From: Streptomyces sp. NBC_01465
GTDB taxonomy: Bacteria; Actinomycetota; Actinomycetes; Streptomycetales; Streptomycetaceae
Direction of reading: 5' to 3'
Assembly: GCF_036227325.1 (NCBI RefSeq)
Contig: NZ_CP109467.1
Span: forward strand, 6,696,001-6,760,000
DNA: 64,000 nt
Position numbers and translations under genes: made by a program. Positions 43,595 to 52,492 of this stretch are shown in pieces (the first letter of the stretch is position 1; each line of letters opens with the position of its first letter). A model generated the notes under the pieces. The model was not told the origin of the DNA and made no database searches. It saw nothing but the letters and a program-made list of their open reading frames with translations.

Positions 43595-44131
43595 TCAGAT
43601 CGCTGCGCAGGGCACGGGCCACTGGCGCAGGCGCGGCGGCAGGGCCACCGCCCAGCCGTCGGTGACCAGGACCAGCCTCTCGGCCGCCAGTACGGAGGCC
43701 GCCTTGCGGTGTACGGCGCTCAGCCCGTCCAGCGGTGTCGGCTCGGCGAGGGTGAGGAAGGCGGCCAGAAGCTCGGGATGGGCGAGCGTGAACCGTGCCG
43801 AGGCCGAGGACTCCCTGCGGTCCATGACCGTGACGAAGTCCGGACCGCGCCGGTGGTAGAGCAGCCCGTACGCATGGCGGGAGCGCCAGTCCGTCAGCGC
43901 GGGCGGCTCGTCGGGCAGCGGGGCGGGCGGCGGAAGATGGTGCAGCGGCGCGGTGTCCGCCGCGCCGTCCGGGACCCAGTCCACGGCGAGCGCATGGCTC
44001 TGGCACTCGCGCAGGAACTGGACCGACACCGCCGCACCCCGGCCGCCTCCGGCCAGCGGGAGCGGCTCCCGCACCCGCACGCGACGGCCCGTGACGGTAT
44101 GCGGTACGGCGGCCGGGAGGAGCGCGGTCAT
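43595..44131 (-). CDS. DUF5825-like RiPP partner protein
   Basis: 178 residues whose ATG overlaps the stop of the radical SAM gene (ATGA). I recognise it as resembling DUF5825 proteins, found beside RiPP-maturing radical SAM enzymes in Streptomyces, through the FLRECQSHALAVDWVPDG and WRSRHAYGLLYHRRGPDFVTVMDRRE blocks. It has no catalytic motif, membrane segment or peptidase signature that I can see. The latter fits a peptide-binding or scaffolding role; LPPRLRQWPVPC ends the protein. The family name is from memory; the operon link is seen directly. Confidence 0.75.
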   Translation of the reverse strand: MTALLPAAVPHTVTGRRVRVREPLPLAGGGRGAAVSVQFLRECQSHALAVDWVPDGAADTAPLHHLPPPAPLPDEPPALTDWRSRHAYGLLYHRRGPDFVTVMDRRESSASARFTLAHPELLAAFLTLAEPTPLDGLSAVHRKAASVLAAERLVLVTDGWAVALPPRLRQWPVPCAAI

Positions 44132-46035
44132 CCGGCGACTCCCTCGAACGCCGGCCGCTCCGGCGCGGGTTCGGTCAGACGTACCGGCTCGTTGCGGGTG
44201 GGCAGCGACACGTACGACCGGGTGTCGAAGTACAACAGCCCCAGGGCGACCGCCTGTTGAAGCCATGCGCCCAGTTCTTCGGAGCTCACCGGGTTGCCCT
44301 CGCCCGTCAGCAGCCTGAGCAGCGCGGGCTCGGTGCGGCCGGGCTCCAGATGGCGCAGTGCCGCCGCCTCCCAGCCGGTGAGCCGGTGCGTGCGGTGCGG
44401 CCGGCCGTGGCGGCGGTCGTGCACCAGCAGATCGCCACCGCCGTCCTCCGCCACCTCCTCCAGGAGCAGGGTGGAGGAGGCGTGCCCGGCATGCCAGGCG
44501 CGTACGGCCGCCAGGAGGCGCTCCTCGGTGGTGCCGCCGATCCCCGCGGGCGGGGTGTCGAAGAGATAGACCAGATCGGCCAGTTCGGCCTCGGGCAGGT
44601 CGTAGACATGGCCGTACATCTCGGCCGGACGGCGCTCCGCGAAACCCAGGGCAGGGGTGGCGAAGTTGGGGCTGAAGCGCTCCAGCTGGATGCGGAAGGC
44701 GCCGCCCGGCGGCTGCAGATGGACGAGCGCGGGCAGCTGGTCGATGACGGACGTGTAGTCCTCGGCGCTCTCGCCGGGGAAGCCGTAGAGGTAGTTCCAG
44801 GTGCAGGTCAGCGAGTGGTTCGCGCAGTCCCGCAGCGTGCGGACGTTGCGAGTGCCGGTGACGCCCTTGTCCATGAGCTCCAGCGCCCGGTTGCTGAGGG
44901 ACTCGATCCCCGGCTGGATGTGCACCGCCCCGGCCCGGGCCAGCAGCCCCAACTGGTCCGAGGAGAGGTTGGACTTGACCTCGTAGTGCATCCGCAGGTC
45001 CCAGCCACTTCTCGCGGCCATGGGGAGGAAGTCCTTGAAGTAGCTCATGTCGATGATGTTGTCGACGGTGACGATGTCGAGGAGGCGGTGGCGTCGCACC
45101 AGCCGGTCGATCTCCGCCCACAGCTGCTCGCCGGGCTTGGCGCGAAATGCCATGGCCGAACCGTTGAGCCCGCAGAAGGTGCAGTGGTGCTTCTCGCCCC
45201 ACCAGCAGCCCCGCGCACCCTCCACCACCAGCTTGGGGTGCACGTACTCCGCCACCGGGGACGCGTCCAGGGCCGACTGCCACAGGTCGTAGTCGGGCGG
45301 GGGGATGTCGGCGGGCGCCACCGTGCGCCGGGTCTCCTCGTTGGCCCGTGAGACGGCGCCGTCCCACCAGCACACTCCGGGTACGTCCACCGGGCGGGTG
45401 GCGGCGGCCAGATGGCCGAGGAGGGCGGGGAAGGCGTACTCGCCCTCGCCGCGCACCACATGGTCGACGAAGCGGTGATTGCGGTGCAGGGCATGGCCCA
45501 TGGGCCCGTCGCAGTTGCTGCCGCCGAAGACGACAGTGATCCCCGGACGGCGCCGCTTGAGCTCCTTCGCGAGCGCGAGCGAGGACACGTTCTGCATGAA
45601 CGTACTGGTGAACCCCACGACGTCCGGGTCGCCGGCGAGGATCTCCGCCGCGCACAACTGCACGAACTCCGCCGCGTGGACGCGCATCGCGGAGGCCTTG
45701 TCGATGGCGGTGCCCCGGCGGCGGGCGTAGTCGTCGAGGGCGGCGACGCCCCAGGACGGGTCCTCGTACAGGACGCCGGAGAAGACCCAGTCCCCGAGCC
45801 CGTCGAAGATGGCGTCGCTGCCCACCGCGACATGGTCGCCCGGACGCAGCAGCCCCTGGGACCGCTCGAGCAGGAACTCCGCCCAGCGCAGCGAGCCGTG
45901 GAACTCCCGCACCTCGTCCTGCGGCCTGGTGCGCGCGACGAGCGCGTGCAGCAGGCCGATCTGGAGGGAAGGGAGTTCCACCGGCTGCCACGGCATGGTC
46001 ACCAGGTGGACGCGGAGCCCTTGCGTGGTGCTCAG
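44128..46035 (-). CDS. RiPP maturation radical SAM protein (rSAM_ocin_1-like)
   Basis: 635 residues from a CTG at 46035 that overlaps the precursor stop (CTGA); a GTG at 46002 would cut the first strand (RVHLVTMPWQPVELPSLQIGLL). Residues ~1-200 resemble a B12-binding Rossmann fold (VVGFTSTFMQNVSSLALAKELKRRRPGITVVFGGSN). The [4Fe-4S]-SAM motif has cysteines at 277, 285 and 288 (C-x7-C-x2-C), as in the RiPP rSAM 1 family, followed by MHYEVKSNL and PGIESLS. The C-terminus holds a helical region with a winged-helix-like part. The reaction on the precursor (C-methylation, crosslink or epimerisation) is unknown. Confidence 0.88.
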   Translation of the reverse strand: MSTTQGLRVHLVTMPWQPVELPSLQIGLLHALVARTRPQDEVREFHGSLRWAEFLLERSQGLLRPGDHVAVGSDAIFDGLGDWVFSGVLYEDPSWGVAALDDYARRRGTAIDKASAMRVHAAEFVQLCAAEILAGDPDVVGFTSTFMQNVSSLALAKELKRRRPGITVVFGGSNCDGPMGHALHRNHRFVDHVVRGEGEYAFPALLGHLAAATRPVDVPGVCWWDGAVSRANEETRRTVAPADIPPPDYDLWQSALDASPVAEYVHPKLVVEGARGCWWGEKHHCTFCGLNGSAMAFRAKPGEQLWAEIDRLVRRHRLLDIVTVDNIIDMSYFKDFLPMAARSGWDLRMHYEVKSNLSSDQLGLLARAGAVHIQPGIESLSNRALELMDKGVTGTRNVRTLRDCANHSLTCTWNYLYGFPGESAEDYTSVIDQLPALVHLQPPGGAFRIQLERFSPNFATPALGFAERRPAEMYGHVYDLPEAELADLVYLFDTPPAGIGGTTEERLLAAVRAWHAGHASSTLLLEEVAEDGGGDLLVHDRRHGRPHRTHRLTGWEAAALRHLEPGRTEPALLRLLTGEGNPVSSEELGAWLQQAVALGLLYFDTRSYVSLPTRNEPVRLTEPAPERPAFEGVAG

Positions 46036-46154
46036 AGCGCGGGCCGCTTGTCGATGGTGTGCCGCTCGCGGTTCTTCGACTCCTCGTCGCGGACCACCAC
46101 CTTGTTCAGGTCCAGGGTGATCTCGGTGACGTCGTCTTCCTTCTCGTCGTCCAT
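46032..46154 (-). CDS. Putative RiPP precursor peptide, 40 residues
   Basis: The ORF starts with a strong AAGGAG ribosome site and ends in a CTGA overlap with the radical SAM gene, so it is the first gene of the operon. Its N-terminus is acidic (MDDEKEDDVTEITLDLNK), the middle is VVVRDEESKNRERHT, and the last residues are IDKRPAL. It has no cysteine; candidate modified residues are Val19-21, Asn, Arg, His and the C-terminal segment. Size, position and leader-like acidity support a precursor; no product or homologue is known to me. Predicted leader is about the first 18-22 residues. Confidence 0.75.
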   Translation of the reverse strand: MDDEKEDDVTEITLDLNKVVVRDEESKNRERHTIDKRPAL

Positions 46155-46160
46155 ACGCGC

Positions 46161-46213
46161 ACTCCTTACGGGGTCGGTGTCCGGGCTCGAAGTCCGTTGA
46201 CCGTAAGGGGAGT
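46161..46213 (-). promoter_or_regulatory. Inverted repeat that can mask the precursor ribosome site
   Basis: On the minus strand ACTCC-CC-TTACGG (from 46213-46201) pairs with CCGTAAGGAGT (46171-46161), an 11-bp stem with a 2-base bulge and a ~29-base loop. The 3' arm holds the AAGGAG ribosome site of the precursor gene, so the fold would block translation. Confidence 0.55.
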
Positions 46214-46246
46214 TGCGTGTGGGGCACAAGAGTCGGATTCAGGTCA

Positions 46247-48127
46247 TCACACGCTCAGGACCGCCAGTGGCGAGAACGTGACGCGGGTGGTCGAGCCGTC
46301 GTCGGCCCACTGGACGTCGATGCCGTCGGGCGTCGCCGTCACCGAGGTCACCGCGTCCGCGACCGGCTCCGCGGAGGTCGTGAGCGCGGCCAGCGACGCG
46401 TAGATCTCCGTGCCCTCCGCCTCGCCGGTCAGCCGCGGCACCAGCGCCCAGCGCGTGAACGCCGTGCCCTGGGGGGCGCGCACCTCCTCCTCGCCGCTCC
46501 ACCCGTGCAGGGGGTGCAGCGCCGAGACGAGGCCCTCCTCAGGACCTGTCGCCCAGCCCGTCTGCTCCACACGGGCCCCGGGCGGGGCGCCGGTCACCCG
46601 GTGCACCCGTATCTCGTGGCGGCCGCGCGCGACAGTGACGCTCTCCACGCGCAGACCGGGCTCCGTCGGCGGGCCCTTGGGGAAGACCGGGGTGTGCCAG
46701 GACGCGGCCCAGCCCCAGCCGTCGCCGTGGCCCGCGCCGAGCGGGTGGATGCGGCGGCGGGTGGAGCGTACGCCCGCCAGGTTCACGGCGAAGTGGTTGT
46801 CCTCGGCGTTGACCTTCGAGGTGGGTCCGGTGCGCGTGGAGTACGCCTGGCGGCCGTAGTGCGGGTCGCTCTCGGACGCGAACTCGCCCTCGTGCGGCCG
46901 CACATGGTCACTGCCGTGATTGTGCAGCCGTACGATCCCGTCCTCCTGCGTCGACTGGATCAGCAGACCGGGAGCGGGTACGGAGAGGACCCGGTCGGGG
47001 CCCTCGCTCGGCGCCTCCTCCTCGGTCGCCGTCCAGAACGCGTGGCCGGCGGGGGCGAGCAGCGCGACGAACGCCTTCGACGCCCAGTACGGCGACGCGG
47101 GAGCCGAGTACGGCTGGAGCGAGGCGTCGTGCGGGCCGTACCAGCCCAGCGACAGCAGCCCGTCGTCGCCGGTCGCACCCCGGTCCAGGAAGTGGCGCAG
47201 GGAGCCGCTCGCCACCCGGCGCGAGGCGCCCGGCGTCAGCGGGGTGTGCCCGGTGAGGGCGCCCAGCGAGACCGCGCTGGAGGCCGCGAACCGGTAGGTG
47301 AGCGAGCGGCCGAAGTGGATCGGGGCGCCGTCCGCGCCGAAGAGCAGACCGAAGCTCTCCAGGTGCTCGCGCAGGCGCGCACCGAAGTGGGCGGAGAGCT
47401 CGGAGTCGCCGGACAGGTGGGCGTGGAGCACCGGGTAGAGGTGCAGCGCCCAGCCGTTGTAGTGGTCGAAGGCGCGGCCGTCGCCGTCGGCGTACCAGCC
47501 GTCGCCCCGGTACCAGGTCTCCATCAGGTCCAGGGCGCGCTCCTGCGCGCGGACCGTCTCGGCGTCGCCTCGGCCCACCGACTCCAGGAATCCGGCCACG
47601 GTGTACGGGAAGAGGTACCAGTTGTTGGGGGCGGGCGTGTGCCGCAGCGATCCGCGCAGCCACTCCTCGGCGCGGTCCTGGGCGCCGGAGTCCAGACGGT
47701 CCCAGAGCCAGGGGCGGGTCAGCCGCAGCCCGAGCGCGACGGACGCGGACTCGACCATGGGCTGCCCGAAGACCGTGTGGTCCTGGATCAGCGGCCAGGA
47801 CTCGGCGTCGTCACGGCCCGGGGTGCGGGTGCCCGCCACCAGACCCTGCGCGTACCGGTCCAGCCAGCCGTGCGGGTCCTTGCCTTCGCTGCCGGCGACG
47901 CGGAACGCGGCCGCCAGGAACGTACGGGCGTACCCCTCCAGACCGTCGGAGCGCACCCCGGACACGGAGGGCCGGCCGGGCAGGTCGAGGAGGGCGCCCT
48001 CAGGGGTCGCCCACTTCCAGGCGGCGTGCAGCAGACCGTCGGCGGCCGCCTCCCAGTGGGCGCGGGTCAACCCGGTGTGCGGGCTCAAGTCGGTGTCGTA
48101 CGGGGGGAGTTCGAGAGGGCTGTTCAT
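46247..48127 (-). CDS. DUF2264 / GH154-like glycoside hydrolase (locus B)
   Basis: 626 residues with no signal peptide, so cytoplasmic. The (alpha/alpha)-barrel of DUF2264 is clear: HTGLTRAHWEAAADGLLHAAWKWATPEGALLDLPG, ESASVALGLRLTRPWLWDRL, NNWYLFPYTVAGFLESVG, WYRGDGWYADGDGRAFDHYNGWALHLYPVL. A beta-rich domain follows from ~400. I recall this domain as GH154, with beta-glucuronidase activity in some gut Bacteroides. It would act on an oligosaccharide brought in by the adjacent ABC transporter. The start overlaps the dehydrogenase stop (ATGA). Confidence 0.8.
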   Translation of the reverse strand: MNSPLELPPYDTDLSPHTGLTRAHWEAAADGLLHAAWKWATPEGALLDLPGRPSVSGVRSDGLEGYARTFLAAAFRVAGSEGKDPHGWLDRYAQGLVAGTRTPGRDDAESWPLIQDHTVFGQPMVESASVALGLRLTRPWLWDRLDSGAQDRAEEWLRGSLRHTPAPNNWYLFPYTVAGFLESVGRGDAETVRAQERALDLMETWYRGDGWYADGDGRAFDHYNGWALHLYPVLHAHLSGDSELSAHFGARLREHLESFGLLFGADGAPIHFGRSLTYRFAASSAVSLGALTGHTPLTPGASRRVASGSLRHFLDRGATGDDGLLSLGWYGPHDASLQPYSAPASPYWASKAFVALLAPAGHAFWTATEEEAPSEGPDRVLSVPAPGLLIQSTQEDGIVRLHNHGSDHVRPHEGEFASESDPHYGRQAYSTRTGPTSKVNAEDNHFAVNLAGVRSTRRRIHPLGAGHGDGWGWAASWHTPVFPKGPPTEPGLRVESVTVARGRHEIRVHRVTGAPPGARVEQTGWATGPEEGLVSALHPLHGWSGEEEVRAPQGTAFTRWALVPRLTGEAEGTEIYASLAALTTSAEPVADAVTSVTATPDGIDVQWADDGSTTRVTFSPLAVLSV

Positions 48128-49152
48128 GCGAGGGAGGCCCGCCTTTCATTACGTACGGGATGGGCGAAGCCGTCGCCCGCGGCCCACCGGCCGACCTCGC
48201 TCACGGCGAGGTCGGCGAGACGGCGCCACTCGTTGCCCTGGGAGCCGGCGAGGTGCGGGGTGATCAGTGCGTTCTCGCACTCCCACAGGGGGTCCGTCGG
48301 CGGCAGCGGCTCGGGGTCGGTGACATCGAGGATCGCGCGGATGCGGCCCTCCTGGAGGGCGGCGAGGAGGGCGTGGCGGTCGACGACCGGGCCGCGCGCG
48401 GTGTTGATGAGGGTGGCGTCCTGGCGCATCAGGGCGAGGAGTTCGGCGCTGACCAGGCCCTCGGTGACCGGCAGCAGCGGGGTGTGGACGCTCACGATGT
48501 CGCTCTGCGCGAAGAGTTCGGGCAGGGACGCGGCCTCGGCGCCGAGCGCCGCGGCCTCCTCGGGGGTGACGAAGGGGTCGCACAGCAGGATCCGCAGGTC
48601 GTACGGCTGGAGCAGGTCGATCACCCTGCGGCCGATCAGCGAGGCGGACAGGATGCCCACCGTACGGCGGTAGTTGCCCACCTCGTCGGGGGTGCGCAGG
48701 AAGTTGTCGCGGCGGCGGGCGGCGCGGAAGTCGCGGGCGCGCTCCAGGACGCGCTTGCCCGCCAGAAGGATCATGGCGATGGTGTACTCGGCCACCGGGA
48801 CGGCGTTGGCCGCGGCGGCCGAGGAGACCTCGATGCCGCGCTCCCAGCAGGCCTCGGTGACATGGCCCCGTACGGAACCGGCCGTGTGGACGACGGCCCG
48901 CAGCCGGGGCGCGGCGTCCAGGACGGCCTGATCCAGGGGCGGACAGCCCCAGCCGGTGATCAGGATCTCGGTGTCGGCGAGCGCGGCGCGGGCCCGGTCG
49001 GTGGTCAGGTCGTCGAGTACGGGAAGAGGCGCGAGGTCGCAGACCTCGCCGAGCGCGGCCAGGGTCTCGGGGCCGAGCACGGCCGCCGCCGCCTCCTTCG
49101 ACATGGCGACGGCGGCGCGCGGACGGCTGAACCGGGGTGGTGCAGAGGTCAC
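48124..49152 (-). CDS. D-isomer specific 2-hydroxyacid dehydrogenase family protein (locus B)
   Basis: 342 residues, paralogue of the gene at 31082-32101 (shared LRAVVHTAGSVRGHVTE, AANAVPVAEYTIAMILLAGKR, NYRRTVGILSASLIGRR, INTARGPVVDR, DVTDPEPLPPTDP, TPHLAGSQGNE). The NAD loop is again odd (GILSASLIGRR), which seems a feature of this subgroup. The catalytic Arg, acid and His are kept. It lies between the ABC permease gene and the DUF2264 hydrolase, with 4-base overlaps on both sides. A role in converting a sugar acid released in the pathway is inferred. Confidence 0.88.
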   Translation of the reverse strand: MTSAPPRFSRPRAAVAMSKEAAAAVLGPETLAALGEVCDLAPLPVLDDLTTDRARAALADTEILITGWGCPPLDQAVLDAAPRLRAVVHTAGSVRGHVTEACWERGIEVSSAAAANAVPVAEYTIAMILLAGKRVLERARDFRAARRRDNFLRTPDEVGNYRRTVGILSASLIGRRVIDLLQPYDLRILLCDPFVTPEEAAALGAEAASLPELFAQSDIVSVHTPLLPVTEGLVSAELLALMRQDATLINTARGPVVDRHALLAALQEGRIRAILDVTDPEPLPPTDPLWECENALITPHLAGSQGNEWRRLADLAVSEVGRWAAGDGFAHPVRNERRASLA

Positions 49153-50015
49153 TTGACGGCTCCGGCGGTGAGTCCCGACTTCCAGAAGCGCTGCAGCAGG
49201 ATGAAGGCGAGGATCAGCGGCACGATCGCGAGCAGCGATCCCATGATCACCACCGCGTAGTAGTCGGGCTCGGTGGTGGCCGAGCTGTTCCAGGTGTAGA
49301 GGCCGAGGCTGACGGGATAGAGCTTCTGGTTGGAGAGCATCACCATCGGCAGGAAGAAGTTGTTCCAGATCGCGGTGAGCTGGAAGAGGAAGACCGTCAC
49401 GAGCCCGGGGCCCAGCATCCGCAGCGAGACCCGCAGATACGTCTTCAGCTCGCCCGCGCCGTCCATCCGCGCGGCTTCCAGGACCTCGTTGGGTACGTAG
49501 CCCTGGCTGAACATCCGGCCGAGGTAGACGCCGAAGGGGTTGAAGAGGACGGGGATGAAGACCGACCAGAAGGTGTTGACCAGACCCGTCTCGGACGCCA
49601 TCAGATAGAGGGGGAGGGCCAGGACGGTCTGCGGCACCATGACCGCGGCGAGCACCAGGCCGAAGAGCTTCTCCTTGTGCGCGAAGCGGTACTTGTCGAA
49701 GGCGTACCCGCAGGCGATGCTCACCATCGCGCCGATGCCGGCGCCGAGGACCGCGTACAGCAGGCTGTTGCCGTACCAGCGGCTGTAGATCCCGTCGTCC
49801 ATCGCGAACAGGTTGCGCAGGTTCTGCAGGAAGGAGAAGTCGTGCGGCGAGAAGATGGAGCCGCCCGACAGCGCGTCCTGCTTCTTGCCCGCGGCCAGCA
49901 CCAGCCAGAGCGCCGGCAGCAGCGTGTAGAGGACGGACAGGCCGACGACGACCTTGACGGTGGTACGGCCGAGCAGCCGGGGCCGCAGGGACGCGGCGGT
50001 GTCGTAAGTGCTCAT
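49149..50015 (-). CDS. Sugar ABC transporter permease, MalG-like (locus B)
   Basis: 288 residues, six membrane helices. EAA motif EVLEAARMDGAGELKTYLRVSLRMLGP and a C-terminus typical of CUT1 MalG subunits (LLQRFWKSGLTAGAVK). Overlaps both neighbouring genes by 4 bases. Confidence 0.92.
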   Translation of the reverse strand: MSTYDTAASLRPRLLGRTTVKVVVGLSVLYTLLPALWLVLAAGKKQDALSGGSIFSPHDFSFLQNLRNLFAMDDGIYSRWYGNSLLYAVLGAGIGAMVSIACGYAFDKYRFAHKEKLFGLVLAAVMVPQTVLALPLYLMASETGLVNTFWSVFIPVLFNPFGVYLGRMFSQGYVPNEVLEAARMDGAGELKTYLRVSLRMLGPGLVTVFLFQLTAIWNNFFLPMVMLSNQKLYPVSLGLYTWNSSATTEPDYYAVVIMGSLLAIVPLILAFILLQRFWKSGLTAGAVK

Positions 50016-50998
50016 CGGGCGTTCTCCTCGGGGGAGTCGGCGCGGTTGGTCCAGCGGGTGACGCCGTACGACAGGGCGATGGTGACCACGAGCAGGACGA
50101 CGGACGCGGCGGCCGCCATGCCGTAGTTGTTGCGGGTGAAGGCGGCGTCGTAGATGTACATGCTGGGCGAGAACCGCTGGTTGATCATCGGCGTGGCCAG
50201 GCTGAGCAGCTTCGGTTCCGTGAACAGCTGCAGCGCCCAGATCAGCGTGAAGATCGCGACCATCACGATGGACGGCCGTACGAGGGGCGTCTTGACCTGG
50301 AGTGCGGAGCGCACCGGGCCCGCGCCGTCGACGACCGAGGCCTCGATGACCTCGCGCGGGACGGCCTGCAGGGCGGCGTAGAAGACGACCATGTTGTAGC
50401 CGAGGTTGGACCAGAGCGAGATGTTCACGATCGAGGGCAGCACGGTGTGGATGCCCAGGAAGTTGATCGTGATGTCGCCCTTGGCGAACAGGTCGATGAT
50501 CGGGCTGAGGCCGGGTGTGTAGAGGTAGAGCCAGATCAGCGCGGCGATGATGCCGGGCACCGCGTGCGGCAGGAACAGCGCGAGCTGTGCCCAGGCGCGC
50601 AGGCGTACGACGCCCGAGTCGAGCAGCAGCGCCAGTGCGAGCGCGCCGATCACCATCAGCGGGATGTAGATGAGGCAGTACAGGGCGACCACACCGAGAC
50701 CACTGAGGAACGTGGGGTCGGTCAGGACGGCCGCGTAGGAGCGCAGTCCGACGAAGACGGTGTGCTCGGGGCCGAAGCCGAGCCCCGGCTCGTCCTGGCT
50801 GAAGAAGCTCAGCCAGATCGCCGTGCCGACCGGGATGAGGAAGACCGTCACCAGGAGGGCGAAGAAGGGCGTCATCAGGACGGAAGCGGCGCCGAGTTCA
50901 CGGCGGCGGGTTCCCTTGAGGGTGGAGGTGGGGCGGGCGTCCGCCGCGGCCTTGCGGTCGGCGGGAGCGGTGGTGGTGGAAGCGGTTGTGGTGGTCAT
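50012..50998 (-). CDS. Sugar ABC transporter permease, MalF-like (locus B)
   Basis: 328 residues: a Thr/Ala-rich N-terminus, six membrane helices, and the EAA loop EVIEASVVDGAGPVRSALQVKTPLVRPS. Forms a channel with the MalG-like subunit. It starts 40 bases after the binding-protein stop. No ATPase gene is in the locus, as in locus A. Confidence 0.92.
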   Translation of the reverse strand: MTTTTASTTTAPADRKAAADARPTSTLKGTRRRELGAASVLMTPFFALLVTVFLIPVGTAIWLSFFSQDEPGLGFGPEHTVFVGLRSYAAVLTDPTFLSGLGVVALYCLIYIPLMVIGALALALLLDSGVVRLRAWAQLALFLPHAVPGIIAALIWLYLYTPGLSPIIDLFAKGDITINFLGIHTVLPSIVNISLWSNLGYNMVVFYAALQAVPREVIEASVVDGAGPVRSALQVKTPLVRPSIVMVAIFTLIWALQLFTEPKLLSLATPMINQRFSPSMYIYDAAFTRNNYGMAAAASVVLLVVTIALSYGVTRWTNRADSPEENAR

Positions 50999-51038
50999 GG
51001 CGTGGTGTCACCTGCCTCTCTGAGCGCGCGGATGCCGG

Positions 51039-52388
51039 TCATGCGGTGTGCTCGGTCACGGAGAGACCGAGCGCCTTGAGGTCCGGCATCGTGCCCTGCT
51101 GGGCCGCGCTCAGGGCTTCGGTCAGGGTGCCCTGACCGGCGCTGACCCGGGCGAACCTGTCCTGCAGCACCGAGTTGGTGGCCGACATCCGGGGGCCCCA
51201 GACCCAGCCGTCGCGGATCTTCGGCGCCTCCTGCTCGAAGAGGGTGTAGATGTCCTGGCCGCTGTAGTACTTGCGGTCGAAGGCCTTGCGGCCGGCGGCG
51301 ACCAGGCCGTGGGCCGCGGGGTACTGGCTGCTCGCGCCGCTGGTGAGGCGGGCGCGCAGCGAGTCCGCGCTCGCCACCTGCCACTCGATGAACTCCATGG
51401 CCGCTTCCGGGTGCCGGCAGTCCTTGGTGACGGCGAAGGTCGAGCCGCCCTGGGTGCCGAGAGCCGGGTGCGCGGTGTCCCACTGGGGCAGCGGGGCGAT
51501 CTTCCACTTGCCGCTCTGCGCGGGCTGCGACCGCATCACGGCGCCGGCCTCCCAGGCGCCGGTGAGCCGGACCATGATCTTGTCGTTGGCGATCTGGGCG
51601 TCGCCCTGCCGGGTGTTGAGCGGGTTCATGAAGACCAGGTCCTGGTCGAACAGCCGCTGCCAGTACGCGGCCGCCTTGCGGCTCGGGGCGTCGGCCATCG
51701 AGACGTTCCACGCACCGGCGCTGGTGTCGAACCACTGGCCGCCCGCCTGCCAGGCGAACGCGGCCATCGAGGAGGCGCCGTCGGTGGGGAAGAGGGCGAG
51801 CCTGCGGTCGCCGCCCTTGCTCCGTACCGTCTTCGCCGTCTCCTCGAACTCGTCCCAGGTGCGGGGGACTTGGAGGCCGTAACTCTCGAAGAGGTCGCTG
51901 CGGTAGTGCATCACCATCGGTTCGACGTCGAGCGGGACGCTGAAGGTGCGCTTCTCGAAGGTGGTCAGCCCCAGGGCCTGCGGAAGGAGCTTGGCGCGGA
52001 GCCCGTCGCTGACCAGATCGGTGATGTCGCGGGCGACGCCGTCGATCGCGAAGGTGGGCACCTGCGGGTACTCGATGGTGGCGACGTCCGGGGCGTTGCC
52101 CGCGCGGGCGGCGTTGCTCAGCTTGGCGTAGCCGCCCTGATCGCCCGACGGTATCTGCTGGTACAGGACCTGGATGCTGTCGTGGGTCTTGTTGAACTCG
52201 TCCACCACTTCCTGGCTGCCGCGCAGCGCGGACCAGAAGGTGATGGTGGTGGTGCTCTTGCGCGTACTGGTCTTGCTCGTACTGCTCGATCGCTCGGCTC
52301 CGCCGCTGCTGCACGCGTTGAGCGCACCTGTCAGGGGCAGAGCTGCTACTGCGGCGAGCACGGATCGACGGCTCTGTCGGCCGGGCAT
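51039..52388 (-). CDS. Sugar ABC transporter substrate-binding lipoprotein (locus B)
   Basis: 449 residues from 52388 with GGGAGG upstream. The signal has a twin-Arg run (SRRSVLAAVAALPLTGALNAC) and lipobox GALNAC. Family 1 binding protein: ITFWSALRGSQEVVDEFNKTHDSIQVLYQQIPSGDQGGYAKLSNAARAGNAPDVATIEY, PLDVEPMVMHYRSDLFESYG, TGAWEAGAVMRS, GGSTFAVTKDCRHPEAAMEFIEWQ. Delivers the substrate of locus B. An operator-like element and a weak -35 (TTGACC, minus strand of 52449-52454) stand just upstream. Confidence 0.93.
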   Translation of the reverse strand: MPGRQSRRSVLAAVAALPLTGALNACSSGGAERSSSTSKTSTRKSTTTITFWSALRGSQEVVDEFNKTHDSIQVLYQQIPSGDQGGYAKLSNAARAGNAPDVATIEYPQVPTFAIDGVARDITDLVSDGLRAKLLPQALGLTTFEKRTFSVPLDVEPMVMHYRSDLFESYGLQVPRTWDEFEETAKTVRSKGGDRRLALFPTDGASSMAAFAWQAGGQWFDTSAGAWNVSMADAPSRKAAAYWQRLFDQDLVFMNPLNTRQGDAQIANDKIMVRLTGAWEAGAVMRSQPAQSGKWKIAPLPQWDTAHPALGTQGGSTFAVTKDCRHPEAAMEFIEWQVASADSLRARLTSGASSQYPAAHGLVAAGRKAFDRKYYSGQDIYTLFEQEAPKIRDGWVWGPRMSATNSVLQDRFARVSAGQGTLTEALSAAQQGTMPDLKALGLSVTEHTA

Positions 52389-52475
52389 GTGGCGCCTCCC
52401 GCGGCTCCTGGTCGGGACACGGGGAATACTGATCGCCTGACCGGTCGGGGTCAATAGATCGATCAGAAGAAACCC

Positions 52476-52492
52476 AAAGCGGTCAAACGCTC
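52476..52492. promoter_or_regulatory. Operator-like element upstream of the locus B transporter
   Basis: AAAGCGGTCAAACGCTC (plus strand) matches 14 of 17 bases of the element at 53625-53641 read on the opposite strand, AAAGCGTTCAAACGAAC. One copy is before the transporter operon, the other before the regulator gene, as expected for an auto-regulating repressor of locus B. Confidence 0.55.

Noticed and set aside
43595..45991. 798-codon frame continuous with the DUF5825-like gene
   Set aside because: The upstream part is out of frame inside the radical SAM gene; the real start is the ATG at 44131 in an ATGA overlap.
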